From Dactylonectria macrodidyma (taxonomy: Eukaryota > Ascomycota > Sordariomycetes > Hypocreales > Nectriaceae): 64,000 nt of DNA. Below, piece by piece: positions 10,702 through 22,091 of this stretch (position 1 is its first letter; every line of letters begins with the position of its first letter). The position numbers were made by a program, and so were the translations under genes. The notes beneath the pieces are model-generated. The model was not told where the DNA came from, searched no databases, and worked only from the letters and a program-made list of their open reading frames with translations. Location: assembly GCA_020744425.1 (NCBI GenBank), contig JAGMUV010000017.1, forward strand, positions 310,001 through 374,000, given 5' to 3'.

Positions 10702-11722
10702 GGCGTGCTGGGGGTAACATGGCCATTCACTCGCCGCCACCTCGATGTTTGAGATTGCATGTATTTACAAGTTAGAGCATGGTGACCAAGTATTTTCGAT
10801 CTTGTTGGGGGTTTGAGTCAGGTAGTGGACGGTTGCTCTAAGAGGTACCACACACTTACCTTTTTCGACAACCCTACCCTGTTTAATTGAAACAATTTTT
10901 CCAATATCTCCTCCCTAGAGACTTCACATAAATTCCCTCGCGCCAGGAGCTCAGCTCTGTTTAGCGAAGTTCTGGATCATTTGAATAAGGATTTGGCTAA
11001 GGAAATATGAAAAGTTGAACGGAATATTATATAGACGTGTGGCGCCAGTGGTAAAGACGACTGTATCGTTTCGCGCGGCTGATGCTGCTTTTCGTGCCGT
11101 CGACCCTCGGAAATTTCGTAGCGCTCCCATTTTGTAATTACACCACGACGATCACTGTGTCTTTCATGCTGCCTTACTCTGCTAGCCGATGGTCTCGTCT
11201 TCTGACCCTGCATCCATGATCCCGCTCAAGACGCATTGCACTTCCTGATGTGGACATTCAGATGAGTGAGCAGGGGCCTTAAGCTAATTCGTAAACACTA
11301 CTAACTAGAGATATGCTAGTGAAGCGGAGGTTGAATGACGGGCCGATTTGAACAATGCGCTGTAGCCATACATGGAACGTGGGAGACTGCTGACGACGGC
11401 TGGGATTGGTTTTGAGCGGCATTACCGGATTTGGGCATGCGATGAGGGGCAATCGGCGTTGCCAATTCAGGATTCGGCATGCGATCACCCATTGCGAGTA
11501 GTCTAGCTTCGAGCGGCAATTTCAACTTGGCTGAATAAAATATTCAGATTTCTCAGCGCTTCTCCTGGCCTTCTTCGTTCCTCGATGACTTATGAGTTTA
11601 GTCACGGATTGAGCGCTACTCTGCCTGTTTGCATTGAGTTGAGATTCATTCTGTAGGCTACTTCGGGACACCTCGTTGCTGATAAACATCCGACATAGAA
11701 ACCCTAAGATAAACCCATGATC
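10702..11722. other. Intergenic, 1 kb, nothing recognised
   Basis: The 3' ends of the binding-protein gene and of the membrane-protein gene face each other. No further gene or repeat was seen. Confidence 0.5.
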
Positions 11723-13078
11723 CTATACCACTTGTTGTTGTGATTTTGCGACTCTAGGTCTGGTAGACTCTCTCACACCTTCCAATCTGTTCACGGCAGC
11801 CTGGATGGAGGCTAAGCGCCATGGTATCGCATCTACCTCCTCCCATTTACCTTCCGCGAGCGCTAGATATAGTTTCCCAAACCCTTTGTCCAGCTTCCTA
11901 ATCTTTATCGTGGCACCTTTCATCATCTCGCGGCCTTCCATCATTCTTTGAGCCATGACATGGAGTTCTTCTGCCTGGGTCTTTAATTCCCTGATCGCGC
12001 AGCTGTTCAGACCCATCCGACCCCGAACACGAGACTTGCGCTGTCTTTCTTCGCTTTTAAGTTGAGCCTCTTCAGACCGAGAAATGTCTGCAATTCTCTC
12101 GAGGTGATTGGACATTTTGCGGAAGTCCTTGGCCAAAGAAGTCCCCCGGACCTTGAGAAGTTTGAGTTGACTACCAGCCTTGTCGGCGTCTTGTACAAAG
12201 AGCTGGTGTAATGTGATAGACTTCTGTCGCCTATCTCCAACTATGGCAGCTGAAACGACATGGCCAAAGTGCTGTAATGTAGGAATCAAGCCAACATCTT
12301 CAGCAGCAGGTGCTGGAATGGCAGTCCACGAGCCCATCCGTTGCAAACTCTGGTATCCTAAGAGAGCATGGTAGTTCATGTTCTGGATTCTGTCTACTGT
12401 AGCTGCAGCCAGGCTGGTCCAGTCGATCAAGTCGTCGACGACTCTATCGGCAATGACTGAAAACTTTTGCATCTCTCCCGCTAAGCGGTGACGCCTAGGC
12501 AGGTTTGAGTGCTTCACAGCTAGCATCAAATCCGTCATGGTTGTCTCGCGACTCTTAATCTCCTCCGGTAGATAGTCATACTCCGTGATGATGTCATTTA
12601 TGGCGATCCAGTCGTCTTGAGATGCTATGAATTCGTCGATCGGATTGACCCTAGGTTGCATGAAGGAGCTTCCTCGTGATTGTATCCACCAGCTAATTGC
12701 TGCGACACTGAGAACAGCGGCTAGAGTGAAGACGCTGAAGAGGTTGAAACTGGGGTTTCTATTCCGACTTTGCCTTCGACGAGCAGACGCTTGTCGTCGG
12801 TTGCGAGGACATGAGCATGGTTGATTCATAGGGGGACTCGGACCTGATTTTGAGGCTTCCGATTCCGAATCTTCTGGAGTCGGCGGCTCCGTGGCCCAAG
12901 AGTCAGAAAGGTCCGGTTGAATGCCATCGGTATGGCTCCTCTCGCTAGGTTCTACGACGGGTGTGAGTAGATCTGAGGCGATTGTGCTCACATCTTCGGG
13001 CGTAAGCTGGCCCGAGGCAACTGTACTTGTGTCATCCGCAGGGACACAGTCCAGGCCGCTTGAATTCTTCATCTTCAT
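11723..13078 (-). CDS. Single-pass membrane protein with helical C-terminal region, function unknown
   Basis: One uninterrupted exon of 451 aa; no family was recognised. Residues 1-90 are acidic, rich in S, T and P, and contain a near-duplicate (STVASGQLTP then STIASDLLTP). A cluster of Arg and Cys at 87-108 precedes one hydrophobic helix at about 112-131 (FNLFSVFTLAAVLSVAAISW). The remaining 320 residues are charged and look largely helical, with Glu/Arg/Lys-rich stretches that could form coiled coil. This layout suggests a cytoplasmic N-terminus, a membrane anchor and a helical bundle beyond. It lies directly downstream of the HET gene on the same strand, 226 bp apart. A partnership with the HET protein is possible but only positional. 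Confidence 0.7.
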   Translation of the reverse strand: MKMKNSSGLDCVPADDTSTVASGQLTPEDVSTIASDLLTPVVEPSERSHTDGIQPDLSDSWATEPPTPEDSESEASKSGPSPPMNQPCSCPRNRRQASARRRQSRNRNPSFNLFSVFTLAAVLSVAAISWWIQSRGSSFMQPRVNPIDEFIASQDDWIAINDIITEYDYLPEEIKSRETTMTDLMLAVKHSNLPRRHRLAGEMQKFSVIADRVVDDLIDWTSLAAATVDRIQNMNYHALLGYQSLQRMGSWTAIPAPAAEDVGLIPTLQHFGHVVSAAIVGDRRQKSITLHQLFVQDADKAGSQLKLLKVRGTSLAKDFRKMSNHLERIADISRSEEAQLKSEERQRKSRVRGRMGLNSCAIRELKTQAEELHVMAQRMMEGREMMKGATIKIRKLDKGFGKLYLALAEGKWEEVDAIPWRLASIQAAVNRLEGVRESTRPRVAKSQQQVV

Positions 13079-13304
13079 GGCAGAGAGTCAGTCTCGTCAA
13101 CGACAAATGAGGCAGATCATCTTGATTGAAGCCTAAAATCCTTGAGGTTTACAGGTGTTTTAGTACGCTCTCCGCGTCATCCGCGTTTTGTTACTGGCCA
13201 GGAATCGCTCTGTGACGTCGAGATGCAGTTAATTACGTCAGCCTGACAAAACCTCGCCTGTATTCCTAGGAGACTTCTTGAACCCAAGAGATTACCCCAT
13301 AAAC

Positions 13305-15269
13305 TTAATTCTTCATCCACTTGGGCCATGGAATAGTCAAGTCGCTCGGATGGTCCTTGTTATTAAAGAAGCAAAGACCGTTCATCCACTTCCTCGGCAT
13401 AATCTGTCGCGGCCCCGGATTGAACCTGACTTCCAACGATGTTACCCTCGTATTCTTCCTCGCCAATTTGGCGCCACGGTCCTTGAACTCGTGATCAGTT
13501 TGCATAGCCGTGAAAGCAAAGGAAATATGTCCGGATTCATTCAACGGATCGTCGGGGATAAATATGCCAAGCCAGGGAGTCCATTTTCTTGGGACATGGA
13601 GGCGTGATAGCCACAATGGCCTACGCTCTACAATTGCCCGACATACAGCTTTTGCCATCATGACCTGGATGTGCTGCTGGCTCCAGAATTGTGGCGCCGT
13701 TCTGGCTTTCTTGTCGTCCAGGAACTCCCTCACCTTGCTGTGAAGAGCTCTGCCACCTTCCTGGTAAATGCTCTTCAAGTGTCCCTCTAGAGCGACTAGT
13801 AGGCGCTGTTCCCCTTCACTGATCGCGTTTGTTTGAGTGTCGTCGTTGGTTTTCCAGTAAAACTCTTCATCCGTAGTAGATATTTTGACTTTGATTCTCT
13901 TGTCCAGTCGCGACAATGCGCCTCTCACCGTTAGTCCCACATCGCTCATTTTGACAGTAGGAAGACGGCACATCTTGATGAAGATCAACTCTGCGGCCTG
14001 CAGCGGAGGTATGACCCGCAACTTTGCTGTGCGCAAACATTCGAGTATGTTTTGTTGCATGACAGTCTCGGGCATGGCGTCTTGGCGAAATATCTCTCCA
14101 TTCATCACAAAGAGGGCTAATATTGCGATGCTCAGACTTTCGTCGAAACTGTTCAATATTTGGGCGTTAAGGCGGGAGGTGTATCGGCAGCAATTTGCGG
14201 CGATGGCCAAAATATCGGATGGCACGGTTATCCCACGAGTGCTAATGTCTTCGAAGATCGCTGGCGACATTGCGTGGACGACCGAACTTGGACCTGCCGA
14301 GTACTTGCATCTGTATAAGAACGTGTAGCGCCGTGCATAGGTTAGAATCTTGAAACACCTCTCTTGGATACTTTTGTCGACATGGCGGCTCAAAGCGAGG
14401 CAAAACACAGTCACTTCTGTCCGAAAGTTGAGGGGGCGTACTTCGATCTCTCCTGAAGTCTTCCCGAAAAGATCCACACCATCTTCATTTTCGAACAAGC
14501 CGGTTCGATCCAAGGTGCAGGGCAACAGTAGTACCATGTGCCTGGAGGCGAGGAATTCTTCTTGAAAGATCCATGCCCTGTGCCACCAGCTATCCTGTAT
14601 TATGGCTTCGATCAGCTCAAGCACAGGAATGGCCTCGTCCACCGGTACGAGTAGCCTTGGTGCATTGTCGTTATTCTCAGCGAACTTGCTGTCAAGTAGT
14701 TTCCGTAGCATTGTCAGTTGGGCGACCGTTGTGATTTCCACGAACAGAAGACCAAGGGAGCAGCCGAGTATCTGCTCCTGCCCATCTGTGACCACTTTCT
14801 TGCCACTGTACTGGTAAACTAAATCCATAGAATGGACTGCCATCTCCTTCTCATCGCTCGCGTCCTGATTGATGCATAGCTTGTCAACCCAAAATGGCGT
14901 GTCTAGGTAGTCGGAGTTGCAAATCTTGAAGTTGAGGATGCGCTCTAGAACAATATCTGGAGCCATGATGACTCCGGGAGGCTGCACAGGTGCAAATCTA
15001 TATCGGCCAGACACTTTGTCGTGGCCAGGAAGACTCCATGGACAGGATACTGCGATGTACTCTTCCGACTTGTGATGTCGTAACTCGACCGGATTCGTTC
15101 CTTCTCTAATGTTTGTAACGGTGCTCAGATCGACTTGCACGCATAGGCGCATGGCTGTCTTCTGCTGCACAAGCTGTGCTCTGCGTTGAGTGTCAAGTAT
15201 CTTCGCATACAATGCCTCAGTAGAGCCGGCGGTGATCCCGCCCAGTTGGGATTTCATGTCGTTCCTCAT
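13305..15269 (-). CDS. HET-domain protein (heterokaryon incompatibility family)
   Basis: Single exon, 654 aa. The HET domain is visible at about residues 68-240, with its three conserved blocks: EEYIAVSCPWSL (usually YxALSYxWG), FWVDKLCINQDASDEK with the following MDLVYQYSGK, and WWHRAWIFQEEFLAS. The long C-terminal half carries no recognisable repeat or effector domain. HET proteins trigger programmed cell death after fusion of genetically unlike hyphae or in other non-self responses, and they are numerous and fast-evolving in filamentous ascomycetes. The first block is slightly atypical (CPW for YxW). No TPR, WD40, ankyrin or NACHT partner domain is fused to it. Confidence 0.88.
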   Translation of the reverse strand: MRNDMKSQLGGITAGSTEALYAKILDTQRRAQLVQQKTAMRLCVQVDLSTVTNIREGTNPVELRHHKSEEYIAVSCPWSLPGHDKVSGRYRFAPVQPPGVIMAPDIVLERILNFKICNSDYLDTPFWVDKLCINQDASDEKEMAVHSMDLVYQYSGKKVVTDGQEQILGCSLGLLFVEITTVAQLTMLRKLLDSKFAENNDNAPRLLVPVDEAIPVLELIEAIIQDSWWHRAWIFQEEFLASRHMVLLLPCTLDRTGLFENEDGVDLFGKTSGEIEVRPLNFRTEVTVFCLALSRHVDKSIQERCFKILTYARRYTFLYRCKYSAGPSSVVHAMSPAIFEDISTRGITVPSDILAIAANCCRYTSRLNAQILNSFDESLSIAILALFVMNGEIFRQDAMPETVMQQNILECLRTAKLRVIPPLQAAELIFIKMCRLPTVKMSDVGLTVRGALSRLDKRIKVKISTTDEEFYWKTNDDTQTNAISEGEQRLLVALEGHLKSIYQEGGRALHSKVREFLDDKKARTAPQFWSQQHIQVMMAKAVCRAIVERRPLWLSRLHVPRKWTPWLGIFIPDDPLNESGHISFAFTAMQTDHEFKDRGAKLARKNTRVTSLEVRFNPGPRQIMPRKWMNGLCFFNNKDHPSDLTIPWPKWMKN

Positions 15270-15947
15270 CTTGGGGAATTTTGTGAGGTTTGTCTACGAG
15301 ACATACCTCCGCATTGAGGTGGGATGAGGAAAGGTTCTAAATGCGAGCGGGAGAATGGACGGGAACTCCTAAGTTGTTATGTGATGCGCCTCGTTGCGCC
15401 ATTTTTTCCCAAAGTATAAATCAGGCTGTCCCTCCGTGTGACCTTTTGTGTGATGTGATAAAAATAATAAAGCGCTGATTCGTCCGGACAGCGTACTGAA
15501 GCGCCCGTTCAGCTCGTTGATGCCGGTTTGCATTAGTGCAGACAAGGTTTAACCGCCAAGATGAAGACTCACCTGGCTACCCTACACCGAGGCGGAAGTA
15601 GAACACGGCCACGCTTCGTAAGAGATAACAGGCGAACCGCTCACTTAAGCTCCTCAATTTGTATAACGTAGAAACCAACATCGAGTCCTGGGCAGAGTAT
15701 CGAAATGGCATGCGGACGATGTGCTTGGCGTTGAAGCGGGTCTGTCGGAAAACACACTAAATAGATCATGCATACTGGGGTGCGTTTGCCGACAGGAACG
15801 AGTACAAGTATTGGACGTAAAACCAGGAGAGGAAAGCATAATGATGTACGAATGAAATCTATCTCACTGAGAAGCTTATCAGCTAGGGTGCCTAAACCTT
15901 ATCATCACTGGAATAGCATTCCTACCAACTACGCAATTTGCCGCGCC
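15270..15947. other. Divergent intergenic region
   Basis: Promoter space for the HET gene (minus) and the oxidoreductase (plus). The oxidoreductase frame stays open upstream to 15768, but that part has no family similarity, so the start at 15948 is preferred. Confidence 0.5.
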
Positions 15948-17053
15948 ATGTCCAACAATCAAGCAGCGTGGGTAGACCGCCCTGGAGAAAAGATCCGAAT
16001 AGGCACCCATGACCTAGGGAAACCTGGCCCAGGAGAAGTCATGATAAAGAATGTTGCGGTGGCAATTAACCCTGCCGACTGTTTGCTACAATCTACCGGT
16101 GGTTGGGTGGACAAGTGGCCCACGATTCTCGGTTACGATCTCGCCGGCGAGGTTATTTCTACTGGAACTGGCGTCAATGACATTGCTCTAGGCCAACGAG
16201 TCCTCGCATGTGCACTTCACCTTAGCTTGAAAGACAGGGCCTTTCAGCAATACTCTGTAGTGCGTGCGGATGTCGTCACTCCTGTCACTGATGACATGAC
16301 GTTTGAGCAAGCTGCTGTCATTCCACTGGCGCTGGCTACTGCCGCAGCCGGCTTGTATCAAAAGGGATTTCTGGATCTACCGCTGCCAAAAACCCCGCCG
16401 CGTTCAAAAGTTGGCAAAACTATTCTGATCTGGGGAGGGAGTTCAAGCGTTGGCTGTGCTGCAATTCAGTTGGCAGTCGCCTCTGGGTTCGACGTTGTGA
16501 CGACTGCTTCGACTAGAAATTTTGGTCTTTGCTCCGATTTAGGCGCGCGAGTTGTTCTTGATTACCATTCCTCTCAAATCAAAGAAGAAATGATTCAAGT
16601 ATTAAGAGAGACCGAGGTAGTTGGTGCATTTGCAGGTCGGTACTCTTCTCTTATAATAATGGAAGGACTGGAGACTCACTTGCGACAGCTATCAGTACAC
16701 TGGACACCATAACAACCCTTGCCGAAATTATTGCAGCTCTTGGAGGAGGCCTTATCTCAACTACTAAACCACCTCCAGAGGATCTTCCAGAAGGTGTGTT
16801 TGCAAGAATGGGTACGTACGCTGGGCCTCTCGGGTTTTGGATCTCACTGACACAGATAGTCGGCGCCACCGATTACGCTGCTGTTCAAGGGCAAAAGCTC
16901 TTCAAAGATTACCTACCGACTGCTCTCAGGCTTGGTGCTTACAAGGCCGCACCAAGCCCATATGTTGTCGGGGACGGACTAAAAAACATACAGACGGGTA
17001 TTGAGACATTGGCTAAGGGGGTATCTGCGAGCAAAATTGTTGTGACTTTATGA
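15948..17053 (+). CDS. Zinc-type alcohol dehydrogenase / quinone oxidoreductase-like (MDR) enzyme
   Basis: Three exons (15948-16635, 16689-16811, 16860-17053), 334 aa. The start MSNNQAAW is typical of the fungal cipB/trans-enoyl-reductase-like group of medium-chain dehydrogenases. The GroES-like part contains NPADCLLQSTGGW and TILGYDLAGEV; the Rossmann part contains ILIWGGSSSVGCAAIQLA for NADPH binding, followed by the splice join GAFA|AISTLDTI. The Cys/His set of the structural zinc lobe is absent, as in the quinone oxidoreductase branch, so it is probably NADPH-dependent and zinc-free. The substrate is unknown; members reduce enones or act beside polyketide synthases, but no backbone synthase is nearby. 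Confidence 0.85.
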
Positions 17054-17749
17054 TCCTTTTAAGAGGCATTCCCTTGTTCCAAAAATTTATTGTGAGGAGA
17101 ACTGGCTCGCCAGATGGCCAAGGTGAAGAGGATGATGGAACGGAGGCAAGTTGGGAGAAAGAAGACACAGGGGTTCTACATTGGGCATATCTCGCATCTA
17201 ATGAAAATTGATATGCTATAAGCGGCTGCATAGCTACGCAGATTCTGCGGGTATGGCGATGCTTAAGCCATAGACATTTACGCCAAAAATAAGAACGAGA
17301 ACCAGGTATTTGTAGTATTGTTTGTAAATATCTTTGTTACGATATGAAGAATAAGCTCGCACATGACAATCCATAAAATACTCAGCCTCACCCTGTTCAC
17401 CCTCGGAGAAATCGGGCTGGGCTGATAGTTTAGCCTAATTACAGCCCACCGCTTGGTGTGATGCGACTAATCGGTACAGTCTCAAAGCGCCTTGACCTTC
17501 CCTCCCCCTGTCTGATATTATCAAGTATGATTGCCTATGCGACGGCTAGTTCTTGGATATCCGGCCTGACCGGTGGCTCGCCTGACTTTGAAATGTTTAG
17601 TTGCCGCTCCTCTGGTAGCCTGTCTAGCGCCGCTGACACTGCATCATATCCATCATATCCATTATCCAATACTCTCAAATCACTCTGTGCATGCACTAGC
17701 CATCCACGTAAGCTCCGCACCGGTCACCAACTTCTTCAACTTCATTTGT
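17054..17749. other. Intergenic between convergent 3' ends, nothing recognised
   Basis: Ordinary composition; the plus-strand open frames at 17458-18081 are shadows of the minus-strand gene that follows. Confidence 0.5.
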
Positions 17750-18355
17750 TTACTTCTTCTGACTTCGACCCGCCCTGCCGGTCTTCTTCTTCTGAGCGTT
17801 CGAGTTGTCAGCTTCTTCTTCCGTTGTCGTCTTCCTCTTTCTGCTCCGAAGATTGTGTGCTGGTGCAGGAGGTTCCGGCTTTGTTGTCTGCTTGTCGACT
17901 TCACCCCCGGCGTTTGCTGTTTCTGGTATATGAGACGAAGATCCGGCTCCCTCAAATCCATCAGATTCATCTCTTGTTGACTCGTACGCGTCCAATTCCT
18001 CCGCTAGAAAGGCATGTTTTCTCCGTAACTCGATTAATTCGGCGCGCTTGGCGTCCATCGTGCTGCCTACCTTCCTCATGATGGTGCAGAGATCATCGAA
18101 GTAGTCATCGCGATGTTTTTTAAATATCGCGAGGTATTCTTCGATATCAGCACCGCATTCAGGGGTACGGATCGGATGATCTAGATCCTTTGTATTGTAA
18201 AGCCAGTCCAAGGCTGTAATCTTCCGGTTGATATCGGCGCCGGATGTAGGCGTGCTGAACATGAAGTCTTCTAGTAGCCGTCTCTCAGGTGTTGACGGGG
18301 CTCTAATGGCGTTTTCGGTAGCTGGCATGATGATGTTGGAATGTTTTGGAACCAA
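17750..18355 (-). CDS. Small basic nuclear-type protein, function unknown
   Basis: Single exon, 201 aa from the ATG at 18355, or 192 aa from the second ATG at 18328, which begins MPATENAIRAPSTPERR and may be the true start. The N-terminal half looks folded and mostly helical (EEYLAIFKKHRDDYFDDLC, then MDAKRAELIELRRKHAFLAE). The last 60 residues are disordered and rich in K, R, T and E, ending in bipartite nuclear-localisation-like stretches (NLRSRKRKTTTEEE and KKKTGRAGRSQKK). No domain was recognised. Protein-like composition and a plausible start support a real gene, with no homology evidence available here. Confidence 0.6.
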   Translation of the reverse strand: MVPKHSNIIMPATENAIRAPSTPERRLLEDFMFSTPTSGADINRKITALDWLYNTKDLDHPIRTPECGADIEEYLAIFKKHRDDYFDDLCTIMRKVGSTMDAKRAELIELRRKHAFLAEELDAYESTRDESDGFEGAGSSSHIPETANAGGEVDKQTTKPEPPAPAHNLRSRKRKTTTEEEADNSNAQKKKTGRAGRSQKK

Positions 18356-18816
18356 TTGATGGAATTTTGGTTTGGATAAGGTACGCGAAGGGTCGAAACA
18401 ATAACAGTTGCATAGATGATGTCAAGGAGAGCGCGTCAAAGAGCTAGCCGAATCCAGCAGTGTCACGTGAACTCTGCTCTCTCATTCCTCGTCTCTGAAA
18501 GAGCAGTCGTGCGCAATTAGACGTGCAGTTTTCTCTTACTCGCGGTGAGCCTCCCGCTACATTGATTTAATGGATATCATGCCTTAAAAAATTGCGAACC
18601 CCTAAAGCTTGGGATACCAAGCAATGGCTCTCTTGCCAAACAGCTGCAACTATTCCAGCATGTGTGTCATGACGTCATATTCCACACTTCTCTTTTCCTC
18701 CTACATCAGATGTGTCAAAGCAGCCCGACGATCGGAGGCCGGCAGTGATTGCAAGTGAGAATTTTAAAACTATTTAGACTTTGCGAATATTTTTACCAAG
18801 CAATATTTGGAGCTAT
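18356..18816. other. Intergenic, nothing recognised
   Basis: Promoter space of the small basic protein, then the 3' flank of the split dehydratase fragment. AT content rises gradually here but the sequence does not look RIP-degraded. Confidence 0.5.
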
Positions 18817-18898
18817 CTACTTGCTAACAGCAATTAACTTCTTCAGAGCCTCCACCGCATCCTCCGTGTAAGCCCTCATGTTCGTATTCTCTCCCTGA
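18817..18898 (-). pseudogene. 3' fragment of the split 3-dehydroshikimate dehydratase gene
   Basis: Read on the minus strand from the 8 bp duplication (18891-18898) to the TAG at 18817-18819, this encodes the last 24 residues (ENTNMRAYTEDAVEALKKL and five more), exactly in frame with the 5' part that ends at 29948, 11 kb away. The segment is free of RIP damage. It is orphaned: no promoter or start lies between the transposon and it. Confidence 0.88.
18891..18898 (+). repeat. Target-site duplication, left copy (hAT)
   Basis: CTCCCTGA, identical to 29948-29955. Removing the composite element and one copy fuses the two dehydratase fragments in frame. Confidence 0.92.
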
Positions 18899-18919
18899 CA
18901 GGGTTCAAAGCCACTACAC
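18899..18919 (+). repeat. hAT left terminal inverted repeat
   Basis: Pairs with 29927-29947 at 20 of 21 positions. Just inside both ends a further short motif, ATGTGAGTCTAT, occurs in the same orientation. Confidence 0.9.
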
Positions 18920-19091
18920 TCTACTATACATTCGAGGATATAGAATTGATGTGGATGATGATTAAGATCATGGCGGTGGAATGGATGGATATGGATCTAT
19001 TATGGATGTGAGTCTATAATGTGGAAAGGATTTCTATATAATGAGTAAGGGACTTACTCCTTTATATAACTTAATCCTTAGTATATTGTTA

Positions 19092-19170
19092 TTATTCTTT
19101 CGAAGGTTCTGTTAGTATCTGATCTAATTGCCTGATTAATCCTGTATGTAGCTAATTACGTAAAGTCTAG
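19092..19170 (-). pseudogene. hAT transposase, C-terminal end
   Basis: On the minus strand this reads (stops shown as *) TLRN*LHTGLIRQLDQILTE followed by PSKE and a stop at 19092. It continues the dimerization-domain frame that ends at 26975 on the other side of the retrotransposon. The stop inside is a RIP-type change. Confidence 0.75.
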
Positions 19171-19553
19171 TGTGACGATCGGGTCAATACGCTATCCTCA
19201 TAAGGCTAGTGTATGCTGGGTCCTGATCTAGGGGTTTATGTAATAAAGTAATTAGGTGAGTTAAGATTGAATAATGCTTATTATATCTAGTAATAGTAGA
19301 GTAGAATGTACTTAATATAACTAAGTTATATTAATAGCTAAGGAGCTGCTTATACTAGATGTATACTTCTTAGATAACTATATACTAAGTAGACTACCGT
19401 CCTGCCCGGAGGATTACTATTAGTCCTGGACTATTGCTATCAGTCTTAGTAGGGCGTCAGTCTTAGGGCGGGGCTATGCTATTAGTCTGAGCTAAATGCG
19501 GGTCCTATCGTTCTGCTATTCCTAACCGCTTAGTAGGAACCTAGGCCGTAATA
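19171..19553 (-). repeat. LTR (3' LTR in element orientation)
   Basis: 383 bp, matching 26596-26974 along its whole length. By eye about 38 substitutions separate the two, all of them transitions, plus one 4 bp gap. Confidence 0.92.
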
Positions 19554-21875
19554 TAATATCTCTTCCCCTAGGGTCTTATCCTTAAGGCTATATAATTAGT
19601 CTTCGTTTAATAGTCTTATTAGTTTATTATCCTTCTTTCTTAAATATTTTTTATAATATATTATACTAATAAATATATCTAGCTATATATAGAAACTGCC
19701 TGTATATAAAACTCTAGAAGCAAATGCTCTTTCTTATACTATTGCTATTACTAGAGTACTATTAGACATACCTTATAGTTAGTGCTTTTATTATAATAAA
19801 AGCTATATCTTTTCTAATGATTTATCTTATTATAGTAAATGCATAAGGCTAAAGAAGTCTTATAATAGTTCGTAGGTTATATCGTCTTATAAGTAGTTTC
19901 TTCATTCTTAGTGCGCTTACTTACTAACTGGTTGTAATGCTTAAGCTTATAGATATTAAGAAGAAGCTAGAGGCGGATAAGAAAGAGGCAGGCGAGGATC
20001 TCTTAAAGCTTTATAAAGAGTTAGCCTCCTTATAAGTGCGTATAGCTATCATAGCAGGCTGTTTAGCTCATTTGCGAAAGACCTAAAGTAAAGTAAAAGA
20101 AAAACGCTCAGAGATAGTCTATTATAGACTCTGAAGTCTGAATGAGGAGGATAGTCTGCTAGAGGCTTTAGACGCTCAGGAGGACTAGGTAGTGTAAGAG
20201 TTATAACTGCCTATTATTCTTAATGATTTTAACTGGGCGTCTATAGGTCTAGGGATATTTAACCCTTCTATCTCTAATCCTTCCTCTTCTTCTACTATTA
20301 TGCATAAAACGCCTTTAGCAAATGCTATATATAGTTAAGGTTTTTTAGTAATTACTATAATATTTCGCTTTCTAAGTAGTCTTTCTATTTAATAAGGTAT
20401 ATTATCTTACTATTAATTTTCTTTATATTATAGATTTCTTTAATATAATATTCTTCTGGATCTTCTATCTATAGTTTATAGTTATGACTATTATTAACTA
20501 TAATTATATTTTTAAATGGTTCTAATAGTAAAATGTAGAATACTAGATGTTTTTTACTCTTTAAATCTAACTTATAGTTATTTTCTAAGATCTTTTCTAG
20601 AACTTTATAAAGTTTAATAAACTTATAGTTAAGTTTTTTACTTAGTCTATTTATTATAATATTTTTTATAGCTAAGAGGACTATATCCCCCTTTAAAAAG
20701 GATAGTCCCTTTATTTATTTAGAGTTATAGTATTTCCTCATCTAGTTTCTAATAAACTTAAGTTTAGTCTTTAGTTCTTTATAAAGGTTTTTCAGTTTAT
20801 TAGAAGTAAGTATTATATAAGGGTTAATAATTCCTTCTTATAGTCTATAGTATACATTAAGTATAAATCTAAAATTTGCAAATATTAGTATAAGCTTTAT
20901 GCTTTTATATATAGTAGTGTTATAGCTTAGTTAGGCTATTAGTAGTTTTTTAACTCAGTCGTTTTACTCATAGTTAATATAGTATTATAAGTATTATTTA
21001 AGGATCTGGTTCATCCTTTCTATCTGTCTATCTACTTATAGTCAGAATGCAGTAATTAATCAGTAGTTAAGTCTAAACTATACTATTAAAGCTTACTAGA
21101 ACTTAGATATAAATAAGGGTCTTCTATTAGTTAGGATCTTTACTAGTAATCTATATATACTAATAATATTCTGGTTAAATATATAAGCGAATTCTTCTAT
21201 ATCTATTACTTCTCTATATAGTATAAAATAGGAAAATTTCATAAATCTGTCTATAATAACAAGAATGCTATTATAGAAGGCTCTGGTTACTAAGTCTTCT
21301 AATAGAAGTAGTTTTATAATAAAATCTATAGTAATAGAATGCTATAGTCTCTGAGCTATTAGTAGGGGCTATAGTTCTCTATAGGGCTTATAGCATTATG
21401 CCTTAGTTTTTATATAAAGGCTGCATTATTAGATAATATCTTATATAACCTTCTTAATTTTAGGAAATATGTATATTATTTTAACTCTCTTAAGGGTTTT
21501 AGTAACTCCTTAGTATTCATATAGTATGTAAGAATGTATTTCTTATATAAGCTATTCTTACAGTTCTGTTAGAACTTATAATTTCTGTAATTCTAGTTAT
21601 AAGGCAGGGATTAAGCAGGGGTTTCTAGTAACTCTATCTATTTTATAAGTCTGATTATATTATTTAATTTTCTTTAGTAGTTTATTATTATAGGTTATAT
21701 AATATGTATTACTAAGTATTACTTATAGTAGGTATTTATAGTACTAGTATATATATCCTAAGTATTTTTATTATAAGTGTCCTTTAGGGGTAAAGGAGAA
21801 TATTTACTTACTAGCTTTAATCTTTCTAGTATTAAAATTAATACATTAGCTAATTATATTAGCTTATCTATTTTC

Positions 21876-22091
21876 TGATCCTTTTATATAGATAATAGTA
21901 TAGTCAAATTCTAATAGATATTTAGCATATTTAAATTATTATTTACTAAGTTTCTATATTATTATAAAGTATGAGATATTCTTATAGTCTATATAGACCT
22001 TAACCTTATAGTTACTTTCTAAAAGATAGTATTAAAATTCCTTAAAGCAGTTAATAATAGCTAGGAATTCTTAGTTATAAATAGAGTAGTT
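21876..22091 (-). pseudogene. RNase H remnant of gypsy pol
   Basis: Minus-strand reading keeps the order NYSIYN*EFLAIINCFKEF, then VKVYIDYKN, then FKYAKYLLEFDYTIIYIKGS, matching the RNase H part of chromovirus-like pol proteins, with one stop at a Gln position and Asp/His codons shifted by transitions. Confidence 0.8.

Noticed and set aside
15768..15947. Upstream extension of the MDR oxidoreductase
   Set aside because: The frame is open but the 60 extra residues have no family features, and MSNNQAAW at 15948 is the normal start for this group.
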